Below, one piece after another: positions 16,109 to 24,471 of a stretch of 45,212 nucleotides of DNA. The stretch comes from an uncultured Moraxella sp. (lineage in GTDB: Bacteria > Pseudomonadota > Gammaproteobacteria > Pseudomonadales > Moraxellaceae). The stretch's first letter is position 1. Every line of letters starts with the position of its first letter. Location: the NCBI GenBank assembly GCA_937975585.1, contig CALJUC010000290.1, forward strand, positions 1 to 45,212, in the 5' to 3' direction. The translations under genes and the position numbers were made by a program. The notes beneath the pieces are model-generated. The model did not search any database. It had not been told where the DNA came from and saw only the letters and a list, made by a program, of their open reading frames with translations.

Positions 16109-16214
16109 TATAGTCTTTTAAATTCAGTTTAATACTGCGTCAAACTCGCTTGCTGTACTACTTGTACTATCTTCGCTCATTTTCCTTGTCTTAAAATGAA
16201 TTTATTTGACTATA
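16109..16214. repeat. 106-bp MITE-like element with terminal inverted repeats
   Basis: The two 27-bp ends (16109-16135 and 16188-16214) are inverted repeats matching at 22 of 27 positions by eye, both beginning TATAGTC and containing TAAATTCA. The outermost TA on each side could be a target-site duplication of the IS630/mariner type. The central part contains GTACTACTTGTAC, a small inverted repeat. There is no coding capacity. It lies eight bases after the lptB stop and 22 bases before the PACE start, so it may affect termination or expression there. No second copy is in this window. Confidence 0.6.
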
Positions 16215-16236
16215 ATATCGATATAATATTCCTAAC

Positions 16237-16692
16237 ATGGCCAAAGCAATGACCATCAAGCAGCGTATTTTTCAGGCTATTTTATTTGAAACAATTGCCT
16301 TATTGCTCTCTTATGGACTCATCAAACTCTTTGGCCAAGCGACTGCCACCACGCCCCATAATACGCAGACTAACGATGGCGCTGTTTGGCTAATGCTGAT
16401 TGGTATTTCGCTTATCGCTATGATTTGGACCTTTATTTATAACCTAATCTTTGACAAACTATTTCCTGGCGAAAAACTATCACGGCCTTTGTGGTTGCGT
16501 GCGCTGCATATCATTGGTTTTGAGGGCGGGCTGTTGTGTCTAACGCTGCCGTTGGTGATGTGGGTGCTTCAGATAGGGTTTTGGCAGGCATTACTGATGG
16601 ATATTTCGTTAAGCCTACTGATTTTGGTATATGGCTTTATTTTTTATTGGGTCTATGATTGGCTCTGGGCAAAATTGTATGACAAAGCTTAA
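16237..16692 (+). CDS. PACE family efflux transporter
   Basis: Small inner-membrane transporter of the proteobacterial antimicrobial compound efflux family, typified by AceI of Acinetobacter, which exports biocides such as chlorhexidine; native substrates include short diamines. It contains the two tandem bacterial-transmembrane-pair repeats. The first has RIFQAILFETIALLL with the key membrane glutamate and WTFIYNLIFDKLFPG. The second has RALHIIGFEGGLL and FYWVYDW. Four hydrophobic helices are visible and length 151 is typical. Its substrate is unknown. The downstream gene overlaps its last 14 bases. Confidence 0.86.
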   Translation: MAKAMTIKQRIFQAILFETIALLLSYGLIKLFGQATATTPHNTQTNDGAVWLMLIGISLIAMIWTFIYNLIFDKLFPGEKLSRPLWLRALHIIGFEGGLLCLTLPLVMWVLQIGFWQALLMDISLSLLILVYGFIFYWVYDWLWAKLYDKA

Positions 16693-17080
16693 TCACCCTT
16701 CGTTAAAAGTCCTATACGTTATTATCGTTATCAATATTATTACCATGATATTTCACTATACCCACAATGTGATTCATTTTGACCATTATCCAGAACCAAC
16801 TTGGCTTAATGCCCGCGTGGTGGATTTGTTTTGGTTTATTATGACACCGTTTGCTCTTGTAGCTGGTTGGCTCTATCATAAAGGCTGCCGTTATGTCGGG
16901 TGGATTGTACTACTGCTATATGTGTTAATGAGTCTATTGGTGCTTGGGCATTATAACTATGCGCCGTTTTTGAGCATATCATTTACCATTCATCTATTTA
17001 TTTGGCTAGAGGTAGTCGCGGCTGTTTGGCTATTAGCGTATAGCACTTGGTTAACATGGTATCTTAAACAACTGGCCTAA
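16679..17080 (+). CDS. Small four-helix membrane protein, function unknown
   Basis: I do not recognise this family firmly. The 133-residue protein has four hydrophobic helices (about 9-25, 44-63, 71-88 and 98-125), with the polar stretch FHYTHNVIHFDHYPEPTW between the first two containing three or four His residues. Aromatic residues are abundant. The ATG at 16679 lies inside the PACE gene, overlapping it by 14 bases in another frame, so translation is probably coupled. A longer in-frame reading from 16631 adds residues only within the PACE coding region and is less likely. A link to PACE function is inferred from the overlap only. Confidence 0.7.
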   Translation: MTKLNHPSLKVLYVIIVINIITMIFHYTHNVIHFDHYPEPTWLNARVVDLFWFIMTPFALVAGWLYHKGCRYVGWIVLLLYVLMSLLVLGHYNYAPFLSISFTIHLFIWLEVVAAVWLLAYSTWLTWYLKQLA

Positions 17081-17166
17081 TCTAAATTTTTTTGGCCTAT
17101 TTAAACTGGCAAAAACTGCCTCACATAATGAAATATCTTGAGCGAAATTAAGGAATAAATCGCCTT

Positions 17167-18573
17167 ATGGCAAAAGCGAAATCAAGTTATGTCTGCCAGC
17201 AATGCGGCGCAAATTTTGGTAAATGGTCGGGTCAATGTGCTGAATGTGGCGAATGGAACAGCTTAATCGAAGCGCCCACTGTGACCGCAATGCCGCACCA
17301 CAAAGCCGCTAGCAAAAAGACCAGTAACTATGCAGGCGAGCAGTCCGCAGTTATCCCATTAAATGCGGTACCGATGTCATTGGATACTCGTTTGCCAACT
17401 GGGGTGAGCGAGTTTGACCGAGTATTGGGGGGCGGTCTCGTTGCAGGCTCCGTTGTACTGATTGGTGGCGACCCAGGGATTGGCAAATCGACGATTCTGT
17501 TGCAGACAGCCATTCATATGGCGGGCAATGATAGTCTAGCCGGTAGTGCGTTATATGTCACCGGTGAGGAGTCGCTATCGCAAGTGGCGATGCGCGCGCA
17601 GCGATTAGGTTTGCCTACCGATAGGCTGAAAGTATTGGCAGAAACTAATGTTGAGACCATCTGCCACGCGTTAACCCAAGAACAACCAGCTGTGGCGGTG
17701 ATTGACTCGATTCAGACCTTGTTTACCGAAGCCATTCAATCGGCTCCCGGTGGCGTTAGTCAAATTCGTGAATCGGCCGCGATTCTAACCCGTTATGCCA
17801 AGCAGACAGGAACAGCGCTGTTCTTAGTGGGTCATGTGACCAAAGAGGGCGCATTGGCTGGCCCACGTGTGCTTGAACATATGGTCGATACGGTATTGTA
17901 CTTTGAAGGGCAATCCGACAGCCGCTTTCGTATGATTCGTGCGGTCAAAAATCGCTTTGGTGCAGTTAATGAACTGGGTATTTTTGCCATGACCGATACG
18001 GGGCTGAAGGAAGTCGCGAATCCATCAGCGATATTTTTAAGTCGCTATGACAAGCCGATTGCCGGTTCAATCGTGATGGTCAGCCGCGAGGGTACACGCC
18101 CGTTACTTGTAGAAGTACAGGCGTTGGTTGATGATACACAAGGACAGCCACGGCGTATGGCGATTGGTCTTGATTATCAGCGTTTGGCGATGTTATTGGC
18201 GGTCATGCACCGACATGGTGGCATTCATACCAGTGGACAGGATGTGTATGTGAATGTCGTCGGTGGGGTCAAGGTATTAGAAACTGGCTCTGACTTGGCG
18301 GTTTTGCTCGCTTGTGCATCAAGTATCAAAGAAAAACCGTTACTATCGCGGCTTGCGGTGTTTGGGGAAGTCGGTTTGTCTGGGGAAATCCGCCCAGTGC
18401 CAAACGGCCAAGAACGCATTAAAGAAGCGCTTAAACATGGTTTTACCCATGCTATTGTGCCAAAATCCAATGCGCCAAAAACTCATCTTGAGCAGTTTGA
18501 CGGTATTGAAATCATCGCGGTAGAGCGCTTAGACGATGCCATTGAAAAGGCATTTGATTTAGTGGCCAAATAG
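17167..18573 (+). CDS. radA: DNA repair protein RadA
   Basis: RecA-like branch-migration ATPase of homologous recombination (also called Sms). An N-terminal zinc finger CxxC...CxxC is seen at residues about 10-27 (YVCQQCGANFGKWSGQCAEC). Walker A is GGDPGIGKST, the RadA-specific KNRFG motif is present in RAVKNRFGAVNELG, and a C-terminal Lon-protease-like domain extends from about 285 (VQALVDDTQG) to the end. Length 468 is typical. Transcribed alone, it ends in a strong terminator. Confidence 0.96.
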   Translation: MAKAKSSYVCQQCGANFGKWSGQCAECGEWNSLIEAPTVTAMPHHKAASKKTSNYAGEQSAVIPLNAVPMSLDTRLPTGVSEFDRVLGGGLVAGSVVLIGGDPGIGKSTILLQTAIHMAGNDSLAGSALYVTGEESLSQVAMRAQRLGLPTDRLKVLAETNVETICHALTQEQPAVAVIDSIQTLFTEAIQSAPGGVSQIRESAAILTRYAKQTGTALFLVGHVTKEGALAGPRVLEHMVDTVLYFEGQSDSRFRMIRAVKNRFGAVNELGIFAMTDTGLKEVANPSAIFLSRYDKPIAGSIVMVSREGTRPLLVEVQALVDDTQGQPRRMAIGLDYQRLAMLLAVMHRHGGIHTSGQDVYVNVVGGVKVLETGSDLAVLLACASSIKEKPLLSRLAVFGEVGLSGEIRPVPNGQERIKEALKHGFTHAIVPKSNAPKTHLEQFDGIEIIAVERLDDAIEKAFDLVAK

Positions 18574-18601
18574 CGAGTTGTATACGAGATCAAATATCAA
18601 T

Positions 18602-18636
18602 AAAAAACGGATTAAGCGAGAACATAATCCGTTTTT
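18602..18636 (+). terminator. Intrinsic terminator of radA
   Basis: Stem AAAAACGGATTA/TAATCCGTTTTT with a 10-base loop, 29 bases after the radA stop. The symmetrical A and T tracts also allow action on minus-strand transcripts from the gene at 18677-19009. Confidence 0.9.
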
Positions 18637-18676
18637 CATTATAAATAAAAATTTTAACGAACGAGAAATGATTGAC

Positions 18677-19009
18677 TTAGGTATTATCTGAGGCAAAGTT
18701 AAAATATTTTGACTGATTACCAATGATTTTTTCTACTGATTCAATGACTTCATCAACAACATCATCGTAGACACCGTAATGTAACTCATTGCGAAATGAG
18801 GTAAATGGGCTTTTACGTAAGCCTGAACGTACCTCAGTAATGCCATCTTTATGGTAGATAAAATCAACTTTACCATTGGTGTTTAAGACACAACTTAAAC
18901 GGCCATCCTTTACCATCATATCCACACGCTCTGGCATGAAGATATATTCATTCACATTCATGGTTTTATCTTCAATGGCTTTGGTAAATAGTGCTTTTAA
19001 ATCGACCAT
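18677..19009 (-). CDS. Conserved-looking hypothetical protein, 110 residues
   Basis: I do not recognise this protein. It is soluble, with no signal peptide or membrane segment, mixed alpha/beta character (RVDMMVKDGRLSCVLNTNGKVDFIYHKDG reads as paired strands) and a C-terminal helix DDVVDEVIESVEKIIG. The ATG at 19009 is preferred because GAGG lies seven bases upstream; a TTG at 19021 would place that site inside the gene. It is a monocistronic unit between two hairpin terminators. Confidence 0.65.
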   Translation of the reverse strand: MVDLKALFTKAIEDKTMNVNEYIFMPERVDMMVKDGRLSCVLNTNGKVDFIYHKDGITEVRSGLRKSPFTSFRNELHYGVYDDVVDEVIESVEKIIGNQSKYFNFASDNT

Positions 19010-19116
19010 GTTTAACCTCAAAATCTGTCTATTATCAATTATTATAATCGTGCGAGTCTGTTGCCCAGCACTGTCGTTGAGAGGTCATTATGCCGCAATT
19101 GTTGATAACAATGTGT

Positions 19117-19149
19117 AAAAAAATGGATAACTTGTGTTATCCATTTTTT
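19117..19149 (-). terminator. Bidirectional terminator of the ABC importer operon
   Basis: A perfect 14-bp inverted repeat, AAAAAATGGATAAC and its complement, around a TTGT loop, with A/T tracts on both sides. It lies 53 bases beyond the ATPase gene stop on the minus strand. Confidence 0.92.
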
Positions 19150-19202
19150 GAAGTAGCTAATTTCAAGTAGCTAAGAAGTAATTAGGTAGCAGAGTGTAGG
19201 GT

Positions 19203-19997
19203 TTAGCTTAGAATCAAGCTGTCATCTTCAACCACTTCACCACGAGTTTTTTCAAACATATTGAGTAAGTCATGCACCGTCATCCCACGACGCTCGTCAC
19301 CTGATACATCCAGCACCACTTGACCTTGGTGGAGCATCACAGTACGTGTACCATGTTGCAAGGCCTGCTGCATAGAGTGGGTAACCATCATGGTGGTGAG
19401 ATTGTTCTCGGATACGATACGATCGGTCAACTCAAGGACGAATGCGGCGGTTTTTGGGTCAAGCGCGGCCGTGTGTTCATCAAGCAATAGAATTTTAGAA
19501 GGTTGCAAACTTGCCATTAACAGGCTAACGGCTTGGCGCTGACCACCCGATAAAAGCCCCATACGGTCGGTTAAACGATTTTCCAAGTTTAACTTTAAGA
19601 TAGACAACTTTTCACGAAAGAGTTCACGATTTTTGGCATTTAGCGCGCCTTTTAAAAAGCGTGATTCGCCGCGTTTGTAGGCCAAAGCCATATTCTCTTC
19701 AATGGTCAAACCTTCACAAGTTCCAGCCATCGGGTCTTGGAACACGCGAGCAACCCAATGCGCTCGTTGGTGAGCGGTTTTTTTGGTGACATCAATGCCG
19801 TTTAATGAGATTTTGCCGCTATCAACGCGAATGGTACCGGCAATGGTGTTTAGAAACGTGGATTTACCGGCGCCGTTGGTACCGATTACGGTCACAAACT
19901 CGCCTTCTTCGATACGTAAGCTGATACCGCGTAATGCCGGATTCTCGATAGGGGTGCCTGGGTTAAAGGTCAGGCGTAAATCATCGGCTTGCATCAT
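19203..19997 (-). CDS. ABC transporter ATP-binding protein (TrpZ-like, COG1101)
   Basis: ATPase of an importer of the TrpXYZ type. Walker A is GTNGAGKST, the signature is LSGGQRQAVSLLMA, Walker B is ILLLDEHTAALDP and the H-loop is MVTHSMQQAL. The DEHTAALDP form and the N-terminal RLTFNPGTPIENPALRGIS are characteristic of the group associated with COG2984 binding proteins. Length 264 is typical. It is the last gene of the minus-strand operon, downstream of the permease. In Firmicutes some members import tryptophan; the ligand here is unknown. Confidence 0.9.
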   Translation of the reverse strand: MMQADDLRLTFNPGTPIENPALRGISLRIEEGEFVTVIGTNGAGKSTFLNTIAGTIRVDSGKISLNGIDVTKKTAHQRAHWVARVFQDPMAGTCEGLTIEENMALAYKRGESRFLKGALNAKNRELFREKLSILKLNLENRLTDRMGLLSGGQRQAVSLLMASLQPSKILLLDEHTAALDPKTAAFVLELTDRIVSENNLTTMMVTHSMQQALQHGTRTVMLHQGQVVLDVSGDERRGMTVHDLLNMFEKTRGEVVEDDSLILS

Positions 19998-20029
19998 GAT
20001 AAAAATTCCTCATAATTCACAACGACACA

Positions 20030-20053
20030 GCGATGTGATGAGCGTCACATCGC
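20030..20053 (-). other. Intercistronic hairpin between permease and ATPase genes
   Basis: Perfect 9-bp stem GCGATGTGA/TCACATCGC with a 6-base loop and no T-tract. It is probably an mRNA stability or processing element rather than a terminator. Confidence 0.6.
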
Positions 20054-20109
20054 GGTATCAGCGGATTGGCATAACAATAGATAGCTTATTGGCTCATGCG
20101 CGCCATTCA

Positions 20110-21009
20110 TCAAGCGCGATGGCGTTTGCTAAGCATTTTTGATTTAAGTTTTGGCAAGATTAACGCAATGACGACCAATAACGCAGTAATCAGGTTCAAG
20201 TCTTGTGGGCCAAAGCCAATGGTGCGTAACGCTTCATTCGACAAGGCGATTTGGATAAATAGCTTGTACAAGATAGCGCCAACAATGACTGATAGCGTAA
20301 TCCAAAACATTTTTTTGCTTGGGATAATGGTTTCACCGATAATCACCGCAGCTAAGCCAATGACAATGGTGCCTACGCCAATTGAGATATCAGCGCCACC
20401 TTGGGTCTGAACAAACAATGCACCGGCAAGCGCGATAAGCGCGTTGGAAATAGCCATACCGATTAAGATACTCCAAGAGGTATTAATCCCTTGGGCTTGC
20501 GACATACGTAGGTTTGAGCCGGTAGCGCGCATTGCTAGGCCAGTTTCAGTGCTAAAAAACCAATCCAACGCAAGTTTTGCAGCAATGACGACGACACCAA
20601 TAATCAAACAGCGCATCCAGTAGCTATTGGCATCAGTGACGAAAGCATCAAATACCGATGCTTCACCAAGTAACGGTAAGTTTGGTGCTTGCATAATGCG
20701 TAAGTTAATCGAGTAGAGCGCAACCATCACCAAGATACTGGATAACAATTGTAAGATACCTAACTTAACGTGCAGCCACGCGGTAATCATACCGGCTGCA
20801 GCGCCAGCAAGCATGCCAAATAGGCAGGCCATCCAAGGATTGACACCAGCGATAATAGCTACCCCAGCAACAGCACCACCCAACGGAAAGCTCCCGTCAG
20901 CAGTCAGGTCAGGAAAGTCAAGAACACGAAATGATATATAAACGCCTAAAGCAACCAATGCATAGATTAGGCCACTTTCTAGGGCGCCAAACAAGGCTAA
21001 TAACGACAT
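20110..21009 (-). CDS. ABC transporter permease (TrpY-like, COG4120)
   Basis: Inner-membrane permease with about eight hydrophobic helices over 299 residues, in the branched-chain amino acid/ribose-type permease fold. The opening LLALFGALESGLIYALVALGVYISFRVLDFPDLTADGSFPLGG (in parts) is characteristic of the TrpXYZ-associated permease, as is ETGLAMRATGSNLRMSQAQGI, the cytoplasmic loop contacting the ATPase. It is placed between the binding-protein genes and the ATPase gene. Only this one permease is present to serve three binding proteins in the locus. Confidence 0.9.
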   Translation of the reverse strand: MSLLALFGALESGLIYALVALGVYISFRVLDFPDLTADGSFPLGGAVAGVAIIAGVNPWMACLFGMLAGAAAGMITAWLHVKLGILQLLSSILVMVALYSINLRIMQAPNLPLLGEASVFDAFVTDANSYWMRCLIIGVVVIAAKLALDWFFSTETGLAMRATGSNLRMSQAQGINTSWSILIGMAISNALIALAGALFVQTQGGADISIGVGTIVIGLAAVIIGETIIPSKKMFWITLSVIVGAILYKLFIQIALSNEALRTIGFGPQDLNLITALLVVIALILPKLKSKMLSKRHRA

Positions 21010-21041
21010 AAGTACTCAGCATACACACGGTTTAACGGTCA

Positions 21042-21071
21042 CTAGCCAGCCATAATATTATGGCTAGCTAG
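21042..21071 (-). other. Large intercistronic inverted repeat between binding-protein and permease genes
   Basis: AGCCATAATATTATGGCT (21048-21065) is a perfect 18-bp palindrome, extended by mostly paired flanks to about 30 bp. It lies about 90 bases after the binding-protein stop and lacks a T-tract. Such hairpins commonly protect binding-protein mRNA so that it is made in excess over the permease. Confidence 0.6.
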
Positions 21072-21163
21072 CAGGGTATGATTCAATCGCTTGGCGAAAC
21101 GTGGTATTAAAGCCTTTTTTGCACACACTGTCAAAGACTTATTGCATGCGCTAAGGATATCAC

Positions 21164-22213
21164 TTATTTCGCTTTTGGCGCTGGATCCACTTCTTTAGCT
21201 TGTTTTACCAGCTCAGGTGATAGGGTAATACCGACTTCTTGTGCGTGTTTTGGGCTCACGTACAAATCAAGTTCGGTCATGGTGACAGGTTTGATAGTAC
21301 CTGGTTTTTCACCTTTTAAAATACGACCGACAATCTTACCGGTTTCTTGACCTAACTTGGTATAGTTGATACCCAATGCGGCTGTCGCACCGCGTGCCAC
21401 TGAATCGGTGTCTGACGCTACCAATGGTACTTTGATTTGTTTGGCGGCTTGGTACAGTGACTCATACGCTGATACCACGTTGTTATCCAATGAGGTATAA
21501 ATCAGGTCAACTTTACCTTGTAAACTTTTAGTCGCTTGAGGGATATCGGTTGAGCGTTGTGCAGGTACCGCAACGACATTAAGACCCATTGGTTTAACTT
21601 TGGCTTCAAGTTCTTTTAATACGATGGTTGAATTAACTTCACCTGGGCTATAGACATAACCGATGTTTTTAAGGTTTGGTACCACTTTTTTCATCAAGTC
21701 AATTTGTGGCTCTAACGGCAACATGTCAGAAGCGCCCGTTACATTATTGCCAGAGGCTTCCCATGATTTTAGTAGTTTTGCTTCAACAGGGTCGGTGACC
21801 GCTGAGAAGACCACAGGGATATCTTTGGTTGCAGCAACCACTGATTGGGCTGATGGGGTCGCAATCGCTAAGATAACGTCTGGCTTATCAGCGACAAATT
21901 GCTTAGCAATCTGACCGGCAGTGGCAGTATTACCTTGGGCTGATTGGAAGGTAACTTTTAGGTTTTGACCCTCTTTAAAACCTTCGGCCGCAAGTTCTTC
22001 AATCGCGCCTTTACGTACGGCATCTAGCGCTGGGTGTTCAACAATCGCGGTGATAGCCACAGCCTTAGTACCAGTGGCCGCAGCTGCGCTAGAGGCGGTA
22101 GGGTTAGCATTATCAGCAGCTTTTTCAGCAGGCTTGTTACAACCAACAAGGGTGGTCATACAAGCACCAGTTAACATTAATGCGCTCATTAAACGGGTAG
22201 GGTTAAACATCAT
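21164..22213 (-). CDS. ABC transporter substrate-binding lipoprotein 1 (TrpX-like, COG2984)
   Basis: Periplasmic lipoprotein of the PF04392 (ABC_sub_bind) type. Signal peptide with lipobox LVGC at about residues 22-25 is followed by an Ala/Asn/Ser-rich linker. The family core then begins at VAITAIVEHPALDAVRKG and includes FQSAQGN, IATPSAQ, YVYSPGEVNS, YTSLDNNV and RGATAALG. It is closely similar to the two other binding proteins at 22309-23385 and 24472-25545. GGAG precedes the paired ATG codons; the second may be the true start. It is co-oriented with the permease and ATPase. The ligand is unknown. Confidence 0.9.
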   Translation of the reverse strand: MMFNPTRLMSALMLTGACMTTLVGCNKPAEKAADNANPTASSAAAATGTKAVAITAIVEHPALDAVRKGAIEELAAEGFKEGQNLKVTFQSAQGNTATAGQIAKQFVADKPDVILAIATPSAQSVVAATKDIPVVFSAVTDPVEAKLLKSWEASGNNVTGASDMLPLEPQIDLMKKVVPNLKNIGYVYSPGEVNSTIVLKELEAKVKPMGLNVVAVPAQRSTDIPQATKSLQGKVDLIYTSLDNNVVSAYESLYQAAKQIKVPLVASDTDSVARGATAALGINYTKLGQETGKIVGRILKGEKPGTIKPVTMTELDLYVSPKHAQEVGITLSPELVKQAKEVDPAPKAK

Positions 22214-22308
22214 TCACTCCAAAAAAGTTCAACATGAACCAAAATATATGGCTTATCGGTAATTTTGTGATAATGCCATCACGTAATAAAGCTAATTACT
22301 CAACCTAG

Positions 22309-23385
22309 TTACTCAATGACTTTATCGGCTTTATCAATGACTGCTTGTGGCAAGGTCAAACCCTGTGCAGCAGCATTTTTTGGGCTGACATGAATATCGA
22401 GCTTTTTAACGCGATACACAGGAATCGTTGCCGGTGAGGTACCTTGTAGTACTTGATAAACGATTTTGCCTGTTTCGCGACCCAAATCGAGGTAGTTTAC
22501 CCCAATTGCTACGGCAGCACCGCGCGGTACCGTACTGGTATCCATTGAGAAAAGCGGTGTTTTGGTCGCAGCAGCAGCTTTTGAAATGGCCTCATACGCT
22601 GACATGACATGGTTGTCAGTTGGGGTATAAATTAAGTCAACTTTACTGGCCAAGCCTTGGGTTGCCATCGCCATCTCGGTACTGTTATTGGCGGCCGCTT
22701 CATGAACGGTAATGCCCATCGGTGCGACTTTTTCTTTAAGGCGCTTTAGGATAACGCTTGAGTTAACTTCGCCAGGGCTATAGATATAGCCGATATTTTT
22801 GACGTTTGGATACACTTGCTTCATCAGCGCTAGCTGAGGCTCAAAGTCAATCGCATTCGAGGCGCCTGTGACATTGGTGCCAGAGGCATCCATGTTACTG
22901 ACTAATTTCGCAGTCACCGGATCAGTTACAGCTGAAAAAATAATCGGAATATCTTTGGTGCTTGCCACAAGTGGCTGTGCAGAAGGGGTTGAGATAGCGA
23001 CAATCGCGTCAGGTTTATCGGCGATAAATTGCTTGGCAATCTGTCCCGCTGTACCATTATTACCTTGAGCAGATTGGTAAGTAATCGTGAGGTTTTGCCC
23101 TTCTTTATAGCCTTTTGCGGCGAGCTCTTCAATCACGCCTTGACGTACCGCATCAAGGGCTGGGTGATCGACGATAGCCGTAATAGCGACGGTTTTTTTC
23201 TCACCGCTTGCAACGGCTGATGCCGTGGTTTTGGCGGTGCTTGCAGGCGTGGCACTACTGGTTTCTGAGGGCTTTTGACAGCCGACTAAACCTAACACTA
23301 ACATGGCGAACATACTGGTCGCAACATAACGTTTTGGTTCGTGTTTTGGCAGAGCTGTACTAAATTTAACAGCATAATCCATCAT
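22309..23385 (-). CDS. ABC transporter substrate-binding lipoprotein 2 (TrpX-like, COG2984)
   Basis: Paralogue of the neighbouring binding protein. The N-terminus is longer, with an unusually basic stretch (KHEPKRY) before a hydrophobic helix and lipobox LVGC at about residues 33-36. The core has the same blocks: ITAIVDHPALDAVRQG, YQSAQGN, ISTPSAQ, YIYSPGEVNS, YTPTDNHV and RGAAVAIG. Over the first 95 core residues about three quarters are identical to binding protein 1 by eye. Changes such as YTPTDNHV for YTSLDNNV fall near the ligand cleft and may alter specificity. It is 95 bp upstream of binding protein 1 and starts the operon. Confidence 0.9.
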   Translation of the reverse strand: MMDYAVKFSTALPKHEPKRYVATSMFAMLVLGLVGCQKPSETSSATPASTAKTTASAVASGEKKTVAITAIVDHPALDAVRQGVIEELAAKGYKEGQNLTITYQSAQGNNGTAGQIAKQFIADKPDAIVAISTPSAQPLVASTKDIPIIFSAVTDPVTAKLVSNMDASGTNVTGASNAIDFEPQLALMKQVYPNVKNIGYIYSPGEVNSSVILKRLKEKVAPMGITVHEAAANNSTEMAMATQGLASKVDLIYTPTDNHVMSAYEAISKAAAATKTPLFSMDTSTVPRGAAVAIGVNYLDLGRETGKIVYQVLQGTSPATIPVYRVKKLDIHVSPKNAAAQGLTLPQAVIDKADKVIE

Positions 23386-23914
23386 TTTCCCCTCAATATC
23401 CTTATCCTATAAAAAAGAAAGTCATCACGAATTTCTCAATCTTTGGCGTTCTACAACGATTGGAATATCACCATAAAGTAACAAATCCTATGGCTTTTGT
23501 AAAATAGTACAAGGTTTTTTTTGTGTACGTGATGGAAACATCACAGCTTTATATGTACCAATTATTATCGATTACTTCATTAGATTTAACTAGTGCTATC
23601 TCGAAAATTACTTTTTCAAATCATGGGTATTAGCACGTAAGAACTAATTAACGGATTAAATAATAGCGAATAATAGAATAAACAAATGTTATTAGGTTGA
23701 ATAATGCGTATAAACTTAATATAAGTTTGAAGGATTTTTAACCATATTCTAGAAAGAAAACTACTACAGCAATGACATAGGTGGTTACAATTTTTTTCTC
23801 TATAATGCAAGCTATGACATGAGTAACTGACTGAAATGGCTCATTAATCAGTTTTTGCAATAATCCCTAATACAGTCAGTTAACGTAGACCGTCATTTTA
23901 TTATGGAGATGAAT
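23386..23914. other. Long AT-rich divergent intergenic region
   Basis: No credible gene is present in this stretch of about 530 bp. It separates the minus-strand binding-protein gene from the plus-strand CigR-like gene. Visible elements are a perfect small hairpin GTGATG-GAAA-CATCAC (23529-23544), a TATAAT at 23801-23806 facing the CigR-like gene without a clear -35, and inverted AACTGA/TCAGTT arms around 23826-23850. No T-box or other riboswitch was recognised upstream of the binding-protein gene. Confidence 0.5.
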
Positions 23915-24373
23915 ATGAAAAAGTTTAATTTATTAGCTGGGTTGATGGTAGCTGGTACTTTGGTGGCAGCACCTGCTGCATTTGCAGACAATGGCCATCA
24001 TAGTAAAAACAACGCGGCACATGCCCAATATAAAGCTAAAAAGCAAGTAAAGGCGAAAAAAGCTTACCATAGTGACCGTGACGACCGTAACTGGCGTAAT
24101 GTAAATGGTAGTTATCAACAATTACCACCTGGACTACAAAAGAATGTCGCACGTGGAAAAGCGGTACCACCAGGTTGGGCGAAAAAGCTAGATGACCGTT
24201 ATTATTCTACCACTGTACGCAATGGTAAATCAGTGTATATCTTAAATGACGACGTATATCGCAATGCGCGTATTATTGGGTATCCACGTGATGGGGTAGT
24301 TCGTGTCAATGTCGATAATCGTACCGTAGAAATATTAGAAGCGACTCGTGCGATTCTGAATGTGTTAAATTAA
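23915..24373 (+). CDS. CigR/RcnB-like periplasmic protein
   Basis: Small exported protein related to the RcnB/CigR families. A signal peptide ends near FAD (about residues 1-25). A His/Lys/Ala/Asp-rich disordered stretch follows to about residue 60, then the diagnostic LPPGLQKNVARGKAVPPGWAKK, in which the two proline-glycine motifs are typical of CigR-like domains. The end is VDNRTVEILEATRAILNVLN. RcnB acts in metal homeostasis and CigR in virulence control in Salmonella; the role here is unknown. GGAG lies six bases before the ATG at 23915, which is preferred to ATG codons at 23903 and 23909. Confidence 0.78.
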   Translation: MKKFNLLAGLMVAGTLVAAPAAFADNGHHSKNNAAHAQYKAKKQVKAKKAYHSDRDDRNWRNVNGSYQQLPPGLQKNVARGKAVPPGWAKKLDDRYYSTTVRNGKSVYILNDDVYRNARIIGYPRDGVVRVNVDNRTVEILEATRAILNVLN

Positions 24374-24410
24374 TATTGAGCTTTTAAGTAGCTTAGAATA
24401 GGTTCTTAAT

Positions 24411-24442
24411 AAAAACCCACTGTCAAAAGATAGTGGGTTTTT
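24411..24442 (+). terminator. Bidirectional terminator between CigR-like and third binding-protein genes
   Basis: Stem AAAAACCCACTGTC/GATAGTGGGTTTTT (one G-T pair) with a 4-base A loop and a long T-run. It lies between the two convergent stop codons, so it serves both genes. Confidence 0.92.
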
Positions 24443-24471
24443 TTTATGTTTAACGTTTAACTATTTATTGG

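Noticed and set aside
23386..23600. A T-box or tryptophan-responsive leader upstream of the TrpX-like gene
   Set aside because: No T-box core, Trp-rich leader peptide or terminator/antiterminator pair was visible; only a small GAAA-loop hairpin is present.
23616..23810. A 64-codon open frame on the minus strand
   Set aside because: AT-rich, Cys/Ile-heavy low-quality translation, no ribosome-binding site, and it overlaps the probable promoter of the CigR-like gene.
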